From: Paenibacillus helianthi
Lineage (GTDB): Bacteria; Bacillota; Bacilli; Paenibacillales; Paenibacillaceae
Direction: 5' to 3'
Assembly (NCBI RefSeq): GCF_001909055.1
Contig: NZ_LVWI01000001.1
Span: 310,001 to 374,000 of the forward strand
DNA length: 64,000 nt
The position numbers were made by a program, and so were the translations under genes. Below the pieces are notes generated by a model. The model was not told the DNA's origin. It did no database searches and saw nothing but the letters and a program-made list of their open reading frames with translations. Positions 27,539 through 36,345 of the stretch are shown here, piece by piece; within the stretch, counting starts at the first letter, position 1, and every line of letters starts with the position of its first letter.

Positions 27539-27751
27539 TCCATCTCCCCCTCCCGATTGATTCGTCAGTCAGTTGTCTTTTTTTAAATCCTATAGGATAA
27601 CTGTGTTATTGTCAATAGATTCTTGATATTTCTTCCTATTGTCAGCTACACGACATTTTTTACTAATGGATTGTGCTAATATACATATATCGCATAAGAT
27701 TACTGTGTTTTATTCTCCTACAAAACTCAGCTGATAAGAGGTGACCTATCC

Positions 27752-28417
27752 ATGGATTCAATCGGCAATCCCGGGGATTTATTAGAGAAGCAGCAGATTA
27801 AGGAGGTCCTTCTTCGTGTCTTTCAAGAATACGGAACCCCAAAATCCTATAAGAAAAACGAATTCATTTTTTTAGAGAATGACCCCGCCAATGCGGTCTT
27901 TTATGTAGACACAGGCTTAGTGAAAATTTCACAGTCCTCCCAGGAAGGTCAAGGCATTACCCTCTTTCTTCGTTATGCCGGTGAGATCTTCGGGAATGCG
28001 GAGCTGCTGGCGAACCTTCAACGCAAACGATATGCCAAGTGCCTGGTAGACTGTCAGATGATCACGTTAGACGGGCAGATTTTTCTGGATTTAGCCAAAA
28101 GCAACGCTGAGTTTGCATACTCCTTAGCGGTTATCGGCGCCCATCGGCTATTGCAGACCCAAAACATCGTTGAGACGTTAATCAGCCGGCCTGTGGCATG
28201 GAGATTGGCCTGGTTAATATTCCAGATGGGCACTCGGAAAGATGAGCAGATCCATCTGCAACTGCAGCTAAGTCATGAAGAGATTTCTTATGTTATTGGC
28301 TGCAGCAGACAGACGGTCACCGAGACCTTGAATAAATGGCGTGAGAAAGCACTGATTGACTACAACCATAAGAAAATTATCATTTATCATCCAAACCGCT
28401 TTTTCACAGATATTTAA
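27752..28417 (+). CDS. Crp/Fnr-family transcriptional regulator
   Basis: 221 aa. cNMP-like sensory barrel ~20-130 (FIFLENDPANAVFYVDTGLV, GITLFLRYAGEIFGNAELL), dimer helix, and a C-terminal HTH ~170-215 (LSHEEISYVIGCSRQTVTET, LNKWREKALIDY). There is no FNR-type cysteine cluster, so it senses something other than oxygen. Divergent from the tetR operon and 29 bp upstream of a sulfonate-type ABC operon on the same strand, which it probably activates (inference from position). Confidence 0.88.
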   Translation: MDSIGNPGDLLEKQQIKEVLLRVFQEYGTPKSYKKNEFIFLENDPANAVFYVDTGLVKISQSSQEGQGITLFLRYAGEIFGNAELLANLQRKRYAKCLVDCQMITLDGQIFLDLAKSNAEFAYSLAVIGAHRLLQTQNIVETLISRPVAWRLAWLIFQMGTRKDEQIHLQLQLSHEEISYVIGCSRQTVTETLNKWREKALIDYNHKKIIIYHPNRFFTDI

Positions 28418-28446
28418 AGAAGCGCTTAGGTCAGGAAGGTGAGCAT

Positions 28447-29235
28447 GTGATCGAAATCAACAATGTCAGCAAAGTATTCAAGCAGCGAAAAGGAGAACCC
28501 TACACGGTACTAGATCAGGTATCCTTCCACGTTGAACGCGGGCAATTTGTGTCCTTGCTGGGTCCCTCCGGCTGCGGAAAATCCACCTTATTAAATCTGA
28601 TCGCCGGGTTTGAAACTTCGTATGAAGGTTCAATTACTGTCAACGGGCAGAGCATTACGTCTCCGGGCCCCGACCGCGTTGTCGTCTTTCAAGAGCATGG
28701 ACTATTTCCCTGGTTAACCGTACTCGACAATGTTGCCTTTGGATTGAAGCAGCGGGGCTTATCCAAAAAAGCCCGTTATGAGCTGGCCTATGAGCAGATT
28801 AAAGCCGTGCATTTAAGTAAGTTCGTGGAACGTTATCCTCATGAGCTCTCCGGCGGGATGAAGCAAAGGGTTGCCATCGCCAGAGCGCTGGTCATGGACC
28901 CGGAGATTTTATTAATGGATGAGCCCTTTGCCGCCTTAGATGAGCAGACCCGCTATATTTTGCAAAAGGATCTGGAGGAGATCTGGCAGAAAACGCGGAA
29001 AACCATCTTGTTCATCACTCACAATATTCGCGAGGCTATACTTCTGTCTGAACGTGTGCTAGTCATGTCTACACAGCCGGGCCGGATTAGGCAGGAGTTC
29101 TCCGTTCAGGCCGCCCGCCCTCATGCGCTGGAGGATCCCTTGATCCATTCTCTCGAAACTAGAATTCTGGCAGTTCTGACAGATGAACTGGATAAGATCG
29201 TCCAAGGGGAGATCGATCATGAATACAGCATTTAG
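28447..29235 (+). CDS. ssuB: Sulfonate/nitrate/taurine-type ABC transporter ATP-binding protein
   Basis: 262 aa. NrtD/SsuB/TauB group ATPase: Walker A GPSGCGKST, FQEHGLFPWLTVLDNVAFGL (the group's Q-loop), signature LSGGMKQRVAIARALVMDPE, Walker B LLMDEPFAALDEQ, H-loop FITHNI. GTG start preceded by AGGAAGGTGAGC. The 3' end overlaps the permease start by 17 bp, so translation is coupled. The gene symbol is by group; the real substrate may be an alkane- or arylsulfonate or another small anion. Confidence 0.88.
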   Translation: MIEINNVSKVFKQRKGEPYTVLDQVSFHVERGQFVSLLGPSGCGKSTLLNLIAGFETSYEGSITVNGQSITSPGPDRVVVFQEHGLFPWLTVLDNVAFGLKQRGLSKKARYELAYEQIKAVHLSKFVERYPHELSGGMKQRVAIARALVMDPEILLMDEPFAALDEQTRYILQKDLEEIWQKTRKTILFITHNIREAILLSERVLVMSTQPGRIRQEFSVQAARPHALEDPLIHSLETRILAVLTDELDKIVQGEIDHEYSI

Positions 29236-29983
29236 AAGAATAATATTTCTGATTATCCTAGTGATTGCGTGGGAGCTGGGTTATCGGATGTTTCAATGGG
29301 GCTGGAAATTCCCCTCTCCCTTACAGACCTATCAAGCCTTTTACGATGGATTTACGAAGGGGAATTTGCTGGAGGCCACCCTTTCCAGTCTTCGCCGCTT
29401 ATTAATTTCGTTTGTGCTTGCGATTGGAATCGGTACACTGCTGGGATTCTTGTTCGCCCGTTTTCGTTATTTCGATGAAACCTTTGGGTTCCTGGTTGTT
29501 GCGCTGCAGACCGTTCCCAGTATCGCCTGGCTGCCGTTTGCCATCATCTGGTTCGGACTTAACGATACCTCCGTCATTTTCATCACCACCATCGGTGCCA
29601 CCTGGACCATGTCTATGGCCAGCCGAACCGGCATTATGAATATTTCCGCCATCCACTTACGGGCGGCACGGATGATGGGTACGGGCAGCGGGTTTCGGAT
29701 GTTTTTTCAAGTGATGCTTCCCGCAGCATTTCCTCATCTCATCACCGGAGTTCGTGTAGCTTGGGCATTTGCCTGGCGCGCACTTACCGCTGGTGAGCTT
29801 ATTGCGAGAGGACTGGGGCTAGGCCAGACGCTACAGGACAGCCGCAGTATAGGCGATACCGCAACGATCCTGTGTGTTGTCATTATCATCGCCGTGATCG
29901 GCACCCTGTCGGATCATTTGTGCTTCAAAAGGCTGGAGGATCGCATTATGCTCCGCTACGGCTTAGATTCAGCCAAAAGATAA
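29219..29983 (+). CDS. ssuC: Sulfonate-type ABC transporter permease
   Basis: 254 aa from the ATG at 29219 (AAGGGGAG upstream; the frame stays open from 29183 without a site). About six membrane helices; the BPD_transp_1 coupling motif is in HLRAARMMGTGSGFRMFFQV and MLPAAFPHLITGVRVAWAFA, followed by WRALTAGELIARGLGLGQTL, which is typical of the SsuC/TauC/NrtB permeases. Works with the ATPase and the lipoprotein on either side. Confidence 0.9.
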   Translation: MNTAFRRIIFLIILVIAWELGYRMFQWGWKFPSPLQTYQAFYDGFTKGNLLEATLSSLRRLLISFVLAIGIGTLLGFLFARFRYFDETFGFLVVALQTVPSIAWLPFAIIWFGLNDTSVIFITTIGATWTMSMASRTGIMNISAIHLRAARMMGTGSGFRMFFQVMLPAAFPHLITGVRVAWAFAWRALTAGELIARGLGLGQTLQDSRSIGDTATILCVVIIIAVIGTLSDHLCFKRLEDRIMLRYGLDSAKR

Positions 29984-30020
29984 GTTGAAATCATCCACTC
30001 CAAGGTAAAGGGGAATCCTC

Positions 30021-31046
30021 ATGAGAAAATTAACAATCGTCCTGATAGTAGTATTCACTCTGGTTCTTTCAGCTTGCGGAAATAATGGCGGGAACGCTTC
30101 AACAACAGATAACCTGACGGTTCATATTGGGCTTTTAAAAAATGTGACCCATGCCCCGGGATTTATCGCCTTGAAGAACGGCTATTTTCAGGATGCCTTC
30201 GGGGCCCATGTTAAGATTGAAGTCACGGCCTTTGACAACGGCTCCGACTTCTCCACCGCCATCGCAACCCACCAGATTGATCTGGGCTTTGTGGGTCCAG
30301 GGCCTGCAATCAATCAATTTCTGAAGAGTGAGAACTTTCGGATCATTTCCGGTTCGAATAATGGGGGTGCGGTCTTCATTGCCCGCAAAGATGCCGGCAT
30401 CCATTCCGTGAAGGATTTAGTGGGCAAAACAGTAGCTATTCCCACCAAAGGCAGCACTAATGAAATCTCGTTGCGTTTACTGTTAGAGCAGGAAGGCTTG
30501 AAGGTATCGACGGATACCTCCGGCGTACAGATTATTACCCGTGCTCCGGCAGACACATTGGTCGCCATGCGTCAAAAAGAAGTCGATGCTACCTTAATTC
30601 CAGAACCTTGGGGAATACAGATGGTTGAGGAAGGCACTGGCGAGGTCTTGGTCGATTGGGACAAAATCCCGCCAAATGACGGCAACTATCCATTAACCCT
30701 GCTAGTGGCCAGCGACAAATTTCTTCAAAAGCATCGTGATCTGGCCAAACAAGCGATAAAGGCCAATCTGGACGGAATTGACTTTATCAAATCACATCCT
30801 GAAGAGGCCTATGAATTAATCAGCGCAGAACTCAAGGAGCTCAGCGGTAAAGGCATGGATGTAAATTTAATTAAAGGGGCCATAGAGCATCTGAATCTAA
30901 CGGATGAGGTCAATCTGCAGGTCATCGAGAGCATGGCTAAGGTGTCTTTTGACGCCGGGTATATCAAGGATATTACAGAGGATAAGCTCGACTTAAGCAA
31001 GTTTATCGATTTATCGTTATTAGATGAAGTGAAAAAGGACAGATAA
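30021..31046 (+). CDS. ssuA: Sulfonate-type substrate-binding lipoprotein
   Basis: 341 aa. Lipobox LSAC (VVFTLVLSACGNNGG) gives membrane anchoring. SsuA/TauA/NMT1 fold: VHIGLLKNVTHAPGFIALKN, ATHQIDLGFVGPGPAINQFL, DLVGKTVAIPTKGSTNEISL, MRQKEVDATLIPEPWGIQMV. GGTAAAGGGG precedes the ATG. It captures the substrate for the ssuBC pair; the sulfonate assignment is by family, not by binding-site residues. Confidence 0.88.
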   Translation: MRKLTIVLIVVFTLVLSACGNNGGNASTTDNLTVHIGLLKNVTHAPGFIALKNGYFQDAFGAHVKIEVTAFDNGSDFSTAIATHQIDLGFVGPGPAINQFLKSENFRIISGSNNGGAVFIARKDAGIHSVKDLVGKTVAIPTKGSTNEISLRLLLEQEGLKVSTDTSGVQIITRAPADTLVAMRQKEVDATLIPEPWGIQMVEEGTGEVLVDWDKIPPNDGNYPLTLLVASDKFLQKHRDLAKQAIKANLDGIDFIKSHPEEAYELISAELKELSGKGMDVNLIKGAIEHLNLTDEVNLQVIESMAKVSFDAGYIKDITEDKLDLSKFIDLSLLDEVKKDR

Positions 31047-31061
31047 GGAGGTATAACCTAC

Positions 31062-31979
31062 ATGCAAATACAAGATCAGACCAGACAATTACCAGGCTTT
31101 CATGAAAACTTAAAAGTTATTTTACTCGGCACAGGCACGCCACGGGCTTTTCAGGGCCGGGCCAAAGCAGGTGTTGTCGTTCTAGCCGGAAATCATACCT
31201 TTTTGGTGGATTGCGGTGGTGCCACTGTAGATCAGCTACTAAAAGCGGGTGTCATGCCGCAGCGGATATCAGACATTTTCTTCACCCACCATCACAGTGA
31301 TCATAACTCGGGATTCTTCGATGTATTCATCTCCAGCTGGCGTACCCATGTCAATGCCCATCAGGTATTTCCTGGACGCTCCACGCCAATGAATGTTTAT
31401 GGACCTGCCACCACTCAAGAGATTATCGGCAAAATGCGTTCGGCCTTTGATTTTGATGTCAATTTGCGAATTCACTATAACCTCTCCGCTGACGAAGGAG
31501 CTAATATTCACTATTTTGAAAGTAACGAGGGCGTTATTTATGAGCAGAATGGCATTAAGATTACTGCCTTTGAAGTCGATCATAGACCCGTCTATCCGGC
31601 GATCGCCTATAAGTTTGAATATAACGGGAATGCGGTGGTCATTTCCGGGGACACCATTCCCGTTGACAACATGGTTAAATATAGCCGGGGAGTGGATCTA
31701 CTAATCCATGAATCCTATAACAAGAAATGGCTGGATGCCTTGATTGAGAAATTCCCGGATCAAGCAGCCTCCCTGTCCAACCCTGCCAAATATCACTCCA
31801 CTACACTCGAAGTAGCTGAAATGGCCCGACAGGCTGGGGTTAAACACCTCGTGCTTACCCATCACATCCCCGCGCCGGCAGAAACGGCAGAAGCTGAAGC
31901 TGAATATAGTATAGGCATGCAGGAGATCTTTAAAGGTCCCATCACCATGGGCCGTGATTTAATGGAGTTCGAATTGTGA
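31062..31979 (+). CDS. MBL-fold metallohydrolase, possible arylsulfatase-like enzyme
   Basis: 305 aa, last gene of the Crp/ssuBCA cluster (15-bp gap, AAGGAGG site). RNase Z/AtsA-like metallo-beta-lactamase fold: VILLGTGTPRAFQGR, FLVDCGG, zinc motif THHHSDHNSG (residues 75-84), NAVVISGDT, HESYN, and a late His in HLVLTHHIP. No secretion signal, so it is cytoplasmic. RNase Z itself is unlikely (no exosite arm, wrong context). MBL-type arylsulfatases such as Alteromonas AtsA share this pattern, and coupling to a sulfonate-type importer would fit release of sulfate or another group from the imported compound. That function is inference. Confidence 0.8.
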   Translation: MQIQDQTRQLPGFHENLKVILLGTGTPRAFQGRAKAGVVVLAGNHTFLVDCGGATVDQLLKAGVMPQRISDIFFTHHHSDHNSGFFDVFISSWRTHVNAHQVFPGRSTPMNVYGPATTQEIIGKMRSAFDFDVNLRIHYNLSADEGANIHYFESNEGVIYEQNGIKITAFEVDHRPVYPAIAYKFEYNGNAVVISGDTIPVDNMVKYSRGVDLLIHESYNKKWLDALIEKFPDQAASLSNPAKYHSTTLEVAEMARQAGVKHLVLTHHIPAPAETAEAEAEYSIGMQEIFKGPITMGRDLMEFEL

Positions 31980-32041
31980 TTTAACATTTAATCTGTGGTC
32001 ATGTTACAGCCTGCTGTAAAGAGAAGGGAAATATATAAAAC

Positions 32042-32070
32042 AAAGAGCCCGCTGACTACGCGGGCTCTTT
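32042..32070. terminator. Bidirectional terminator between the MBL and LplA-like genes
   Basis: AAAGAGCCCGC-TGACTAC-GCGGGCTCTTT, symmetrical with A/T runs on both flanks. Confidence 0.9.
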
Positions 32071-32122
32071 CGGCTTTTAGTATTAGAATAGGCGGGAATG
32101 AATTACTTCGTCCTTGAAAAAA

Positions 32123-33712
32123 TCATTTTCCCGATTTGGTCAAAAATTCATCGATCTGACGCTGTACTTCCGCAATTATTTTGTCAATTCCGGCAGCCTT
32201 TACCTGCTTTTGAAGAGTAGCCAGCCCCTTGTCTACATCCTTCACTGTTCCATACTCCAGCGGAATACCGTATTGGAGCATCACATTGCCGACGTTAGCG
32301 ACTTCTGTTTTTACATTGCTGTTATTAAACGCAAAGGTTTCCAGAGGATAGTGATAAACCTCCCCTTCCCACTTGTCGGTTAACGCGTTAGCTTCTTCCG
32401 GGAAGGAAGCGTTGTCCCGGTTGAGCGGTGAGTTAAAGCCCCAGTTGGAAAAACCGGTATAGTTAGCGTTCTTTTCAGCGTTCGTGTACTTGTCATCTCC
32501 GACCGGATTATAATGAACGGATGGAATACCGTTCATGATCAGATCATGCAGTTCCTTGTCGTTCTGCAGCAAATCGACCATCATCAGTGCCCGTTCGGGA
32601 TTCTTGGAGGTCGCGTGAATGGCGATCCCGTTCTGTGTAGAGACAGCTACCGATTTTTTCTTGTCCGGCGTAATGTCCGCCAGCGCCAATTCATAAGGCG
32701 ACTTCTTTTCCCGCATATCGGTCATCAAGGCGCCAAGCGTACCCAGATTGTGTGTAATTGACGCTGCCTTGCCAGCCCGGAACTCCTGCTGGTGATCCAG
32801 CTTGCTGTTCAATGCACTCTTCGACCAGGCGTTATTATCGGCCAGATCTTTATAATAGTAGATCAGGTCCTTAAATTCTGGCGTTTCGTATACATTGAAC
32901 ACTTTACCAGTAGGATCGTCGAGCTTGAAGCCAATCGGCAGATCAAAGTCAAGCATGTTCCATTCGTTCTGCTGCTTCAGGAGCACCCGATCCAGATTAT
33001 GAAGCTTCCAGTCTCCGGTCTCCGGTACAAACGGAGTGACTCCCTTCTCTTTCTCAGCGATGGTCTTGAGGTAGTTAGCATAGGCTTCCGGGCTGTTAAT
33101 CTCCGGCAGGTTGTATTTCTTGCGAAGGTCCTCCCGGTATAGAATCAGCTTCTCGACTGTTTCCCCGCGGTTCTGGGGCACCATGTAGAGCTTACCGTTC
33201 ACCTTCGCCTGACCCCAGCTTACCTCCGGCATCGCTTTCCAAGTCATCGGAGTGTACTTCTGCAGCATCTCGTCGGTCAGTTCCAGGAAGCCGCCTTTGA
33301 GAGCCTGATCGTTGTAGCCTGCCCAGTTCGCAGCGTAAATGAGGTCAAAATCCTCGTTGGCCGCAAGCTTAAGCGGATATTTCTGCGCCCAGTCTGACCA
33401 GTCCAAGAACTCGCCTTCTACGGTAGCGTTGATTTTCTCCTTCAGCTTCTTGTTAATCTCCCCGAATACCGTATCGTAGTCGACCGGCTTAGGCCCCACA
33501 AAGATCATCTTCAGTGCGACAGGCTGGGAGGTATCCACTGTGCTAGAATCTCCGGCACCTTTCGTATGGTCTCCCGCCGCTTGAGTTGCAGCTGCTGAAG
33601 CTTGCGGCTCCGCCGCGTTCCCTCCGCTGTTACCATTATTGTCCCCACACGCACTTAGCAGCGACAACATTATCACTCCGGACAGCAGTGTCATTCCTCT
33701 TTTTTTATTCAA
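32123..33712 (-). CDS. LplA-like sugar-binding lipoprotein (orphan)
   Basis: 529 aa extracellular solute-binding protein with lipobox LSAC (MLSLLSACGDNNG) and a Ser/Ala/Gln linker. SBP_bac_1 fold with features of the Paenibacillus LplA/DUF3502 group: LKMIFVGPKPVDYDTVFGEI, LPEINSPEAYANYLKTIAEK, KSVAVSTQNGIAIHATSKNP, NWGFNSPLNRDNASFPEEAN. TTG start at 33712. No LplB/YtcP permease genes lie nearby, so it must share permeases encoded elsewhere. A perfect cre site 25-38 bp upstream predicts repression by CcpA on preferred sugars. Confidence 0.88.
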   Translation of the reverse strand: MNKKRGMTLLSGVIMLSLLSACGDNNGNSGGNAAEPQASAAATQAAGDHTKGAGDSSTVDTSQPVALKMIFVGPKPVDYDTVFGEINKKLKEKINATVEGEFLDWSDWAQKYPLKLAANEDFDLIYAANWAGYNDQALKGGFLELTDEMLQKYTPMTWKAMPEVSWGQAKVNGKLYMVPQNRGETVEKLILYREDLRKKYNLPEINSPEAYANYLKTIAEKEKGVTPFVPETGDWKLHNLDRVLLKQQNEWNMLDFDLPIGFKLDDPTGKVFNVYETPEFKDLIYYYKDLADNNAWSKSALNSKLDHQQEFRAGKAASITHNLGTLGALMTDMREKKSPYELALADITPDKKKSVAVSTQNGIAIHATSKNPERALMMVDLLQNDKELHDLIMNGIPSVHYNPVGDDKYTNAEKNANYTGFSNWGFNSPLNRDNASFPEEANALTDKWEGEVYHYPLETFAFNNSNVKTEVANVGNVMLQYGIPLEYGTVKDVDKGLATLQKQVKAAGIDKIIAEVQRQIDEFLTKSGK

Positions 33713-33736
33713 TAGATGATGCCCCCCATCAGTATT

Positions 33737-33750
33737 TGTAATCGTTTACA
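33737..33750 (-). promoter_or_regulatory. Perfect cre (CcpA) site
   Basis: TGTAATCGTTTACA matches TGWAANCGNTNWCA at every position, just upstream of the LplA-like gene. Confidence 0.85.
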
Positions 33751-33954
33751 TACACAGTATAAAGAAAAGTTTCTCTCCATAGAATGCAGGCCGTCAACGA
33801 TTATACATACTTTTGCAACGACTTCTCGTCTGAAGGCTGAAAACCAACACCACGATTACGAATTCTACTGGGGTGATCAAGCTCCCAGCTCTTCACTAAT
33901 CCTGCTTCTATGTCGATAAATTTAGAATACACATGGAAAAGTATGGAGGAGTAT

Positions 33955-34332
33955 ATGAACAGTAACCGCAGAACTGAACCCTTTCGCTACACTCTAAAAG
34001 AACCTGCTACATTAGATCTGCATATTCTTACCATTAACGGAATCCCAGTTCCCCGCAAACCCGTAAGTGCCGTACTGTATGACATTAGCCGTTCGGGATG
34101 CCGGTTGTCGATTCCTTTGAATGTCAATCCGGACGCAAATCTGGTACGGGTAGGCATGGAGATGGCCCTCTCCTCTGAATCTATGTACATAGAAGGAACA
34201 TTGAAATGGTATAAGGAGGAATCCGACACCTTTCACTACGGTATTCAATTGGACATCCCTGAAGCTGACAAGGATCGCCTTCCAAAAATGCTGCGCACAC
34301 TGGCCGGTGAAGGTAAAATATTAGTTCGTTGA
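33955..34332 (+). CDS. PilZ-domain protein (c-di-GMP-binding type)
   Basis: 125 aa from the ATG at 33955 (GGAGG six bases upstream). The c-di-GMP-binding motifs are present in order: an Arg-rich N-terminus with RRxxxxR (NSNRRTEPFRY) and DISRSGCRLSIP (D/NxSxxG). The rest is a beta-barrel ending YGIQLDIPEADKDRL. A single-domain PilZ protein that probably binds c-di-GMP and acts on an unknown partner. Monocistronic; the downstream inverted-repeat element supplies a terminator. Confidence 0.8.
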   Translation: MNSNRRTEPFRYTLKEPATLDLHILTINGIPVPRKPVSAVLYDISRSGCRLSIPLNVNPDANLVRVGMEMALSSESMYIEGTLKWYKEESDTFHYGIQLDIPEADKDRLPKMLRTLAGEGKILVR

Positions 34333-34346
34333 GAGATATACCAAAG

Positions 34347-34758
34347 GGGCATTCCCAAAGCCATGAAATGGCTGCTTGGGATCGCCCTCTGTTTTTAAGT
34401 AGGATTAACGTGAGCACTTGGGTGTACGCTCCGCGAACGAAACGTTGTTCCAATCGCTGTGCTCTCCAGATTTTTTTCATTCTCCTTAGCGGTGAAAATC
34501 CGGAGACCAAGGCGACCGCTACCGCTTTTCCACAATCATTTCGTTCTCTCCGCTGTTTAAGCGGATAAAGTTTCTAAAATCTTTTTAGAACTACTAGAGG
34601 AAACCGCTCTTCGTAGCTTGGGCAGGGCTTAGCCCAGGCAATAACGAAAGCGATTGGAACAACGGTCCGTTCGCGGAGCGTCCACCCAAGTAGCTTACGT
34701 ATCTCCTACGTATAAAAAGGGCTGACCCAAGCAGCCATTTCATGGCTTTTGGGTCAGC
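34347..34758. repeat. ~410-bp inverted-repeat element with hairpin ends
   Basis: Left arm 34347-34470 and right arm ~34630-34758 are inverted near-copies. The tips carry CCCAAAGCCATGAAATGGCT and its counterpart; the inner parts match as TACGCTCCGCGAACG ... TTGTTCCAATCGCT versus AGCGATTGGAACAA ... CGTTCGCGGAGCGT. Each tip is itself a hairpin (CCAAAAGCCAT/ATGGCTGCTTGG) with nearby T runs, so it can act as a terminator. The centre encodes nothing. No transposase; it looks like a MITE or Paenibacillus interspersed repeat. No clear target-site duplication was seen. Confidence 0.8.
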
Positions 34759-34771
34759 TTCTTTTTGATCC

Positions 34772-35413
34772 TTATTTAAACGATACAGATTCCAAAATTT
34801 TATCCGTTTCAGCTTTTGACTTCTCGTCTACGTAGGAAAGAATGAGGTTAAATGCATACCCGTCAATAATGGTGCTGTAATATTCTTGCGTGACTACAGC
34901 AGCTCCAGTATTAATGGAAGCCTTCATCAGGTCCATATCTTTTCCCCCGACTTTAACGGTCTTGATGTCTTCAAATTCATACGGAAGTTTGCTGTCCTTC
35001 ATCAATTTTTTTGAAGATTCCAGATAGTCCTTCCCAGTCTTAATACCTTGGAGCATACTTACTTTCTCGGCAACTGCGATAGCGGAAGGCCCGCTTTTAC
35101 CTGAGTCTAATGGAAATTCCGAAGCCATCAGCAGGTTCAGCGTTTTGGTCTTTGCCAGATCCAGCATTTTATTCTTGGCTTCATTACCACCGGCAACAAC
35201 TTGCTGACCGGCTTCCATAAGCTTCATCATCTGGTCTGCGTTCTGGAAGACCCACTCTTTGGGAAAGTTAAGGGACAATCCGAAATAGTCATTTGTGTAT
35301 GTACCACTTTCAGTCACACCTAAGCTAACTTCCTTGTCTTTTCCTCCGCATGCTGTAACCACCATCAGCATTAACACCATCACCATTGATAATAATCCAA
35401 CTTTTTTCTTCAT
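34772..35413 (-). CDS. Lipoprotein of unknown function
   Basis: 213 aa from the ATG at 35413 (AGGAGGG five bases upstream). Lipobox VTAC in MVLMLMVVTACGGKDKE. The mature part has YFGLSLNFPKEWVFQNADQ, a pattern shared by PsbP/DUF1795-like surface lipoproteins, then VKVGGKDMDLMKASINTGAA, VTQEYYSTIIDGYAFNLILS, YVDEKSKAETDKILESVSF. The YAFxxIxSYxDEKSxxExxxILxSVxF ending is common to stress-type lipoproteins whose function is not known. A truncated paralogue of its 3' end lies at 12780-12990. Confidence 0.85.
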   Translation of the reverse strand: MKKKVGLLSMVMVLMLMVVTACGGKDKEVSLGVTESGTYTNDYFGLSLNFPKEWVFQNADQMMKLMEAGQQVVAGGNEAKNKMLDLAKTKTLNLLMASEFPLDSGKSGPSAIAVAEKVSMLQGIKTGKDYLESSKKLMKDSKLPYEFEDIKTVKVGGKDMDLMKASINTGAAVVTQEYYSTIIDGYAFNLILSYVDEKSKAETDKILESVSFK

Positions 35414-35507
35414 AATACCCTCCTGATGTTTCTCTCTTTTTTTGTACACCAGAAAAGTTTAACATGTAATGTTATCTTTACCACCTATATAAAACTATAG
35501 GCCATGG

Positions 35508-36242
35508 CTAAAACAATAACATCCTTGTCGCGACAGAAACAGCCTCCGAGCTGGATTGAACCCCCAACTTATCAAAAATAATTTTCTTATGATGATTCAC
35601 TGTACATTCTTTTATCTTTAATTTTGAGGCAATTGCTTTACCGGTTAGTCCTTGAGAAATGAGCTTGAGTACTTTTAGTTGACGTTCACTCAGTTGTGCC
35701 GGAAGCTGCCCAGCGGCCTGGCTTGCAAGCTGGACCTGGTAACTGATCAGCATATCTGCCGGAATCAGCTTGGCAATGGCGATCAGTTCGCTTTTCATAG
35801 CCGCATTAATCGTTGAGACATCCAGATAACCAATAATTTCATGACCGACCACTAGAGGGACCGAAAAGCAATGCCAATTATTAAAAAAAGGACTTTCATG
35901 ATCCTCAGGCGGTAAATACACGGGACAGCCCTGCGCAATGGCCTCTGAAATCGCATTGACCCCGCAGCATTTTTCAGTAAAAAACATTCCTATATGGATA
36001 GGAGATTTACTTACTGCACTCTCCAGATTACGACTGTAATCCATCGCGAGCAGAACTCCCTCCTTATCCGTAAGCAGAAATAAATAGGGTCCGGTAAGAT
36101 GATCTTTTATATTGAATATGCAGTGCTGAAAAACTTCAATTAATAGTTGATCGGAGGTATCTTTTCGGGTAAGTTGCTGCGTATTCGATAACAAGTAGTC
36201 TTCTTTTTCAAGCTGGCCAGATGTATCGATGGTTGTAATCAT
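35508..36242 (-). CDS. LuxR-type regulator with GAF-like sensor
   Basis: 244 aa from the ATG at 36242 (GGAAGGAGAA upstream). The frame is open to 36383, but the extra 47 codons have no site and overlap another coding-like stretch. N-terminal ~1-165: GAF-like domain of the kind found in sigma54-type activators (LLTDKEGVLLAMDYSRN, FFTEKCCGVNAISEAIAQ, HCFSVPLVVGHEIIGYLDVS). C-terminal LuxR HTH ~178-240: LSERQLKVLKLISQGLTGKA, IASKLKIKECTVNHHKKIIF. No receiver domain, so it probably responds to a small ligand or redox state. No target gene is evident. Confidence 0.82.
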   Translation of the reverse strand: MITTIDTSGQLEKEDYLLSNTQQLTRKDTSDQLLIEVFQHCIFNIKDHLTGPYLFLLTDKEGVLLAMDYSRNLESAVSKSPIHIGMFFTEKCCGVNAISEAIAQGCPVYLPPEDHESPFFNNWHCFSVPLVVGHEIIGYLDVSTINAAMKSELIAIAKLIPADMLISYQVQLASQAAGQLPAQLSERQLKVLKLISQGLTGKAIASKLKIKECTVNHHKKIIFDKLGVQSSSEAVSVATRMLLF

Positions 36243-36345
36243 TCCAACATTTCTCCTTCCACATAAGACCATCCAGATTCTGGAGGATCCTTTATCCTTA
36301 TCGGAATAAATGAAGGGAATATTGAATTTCACAAAATTAAGCTCT

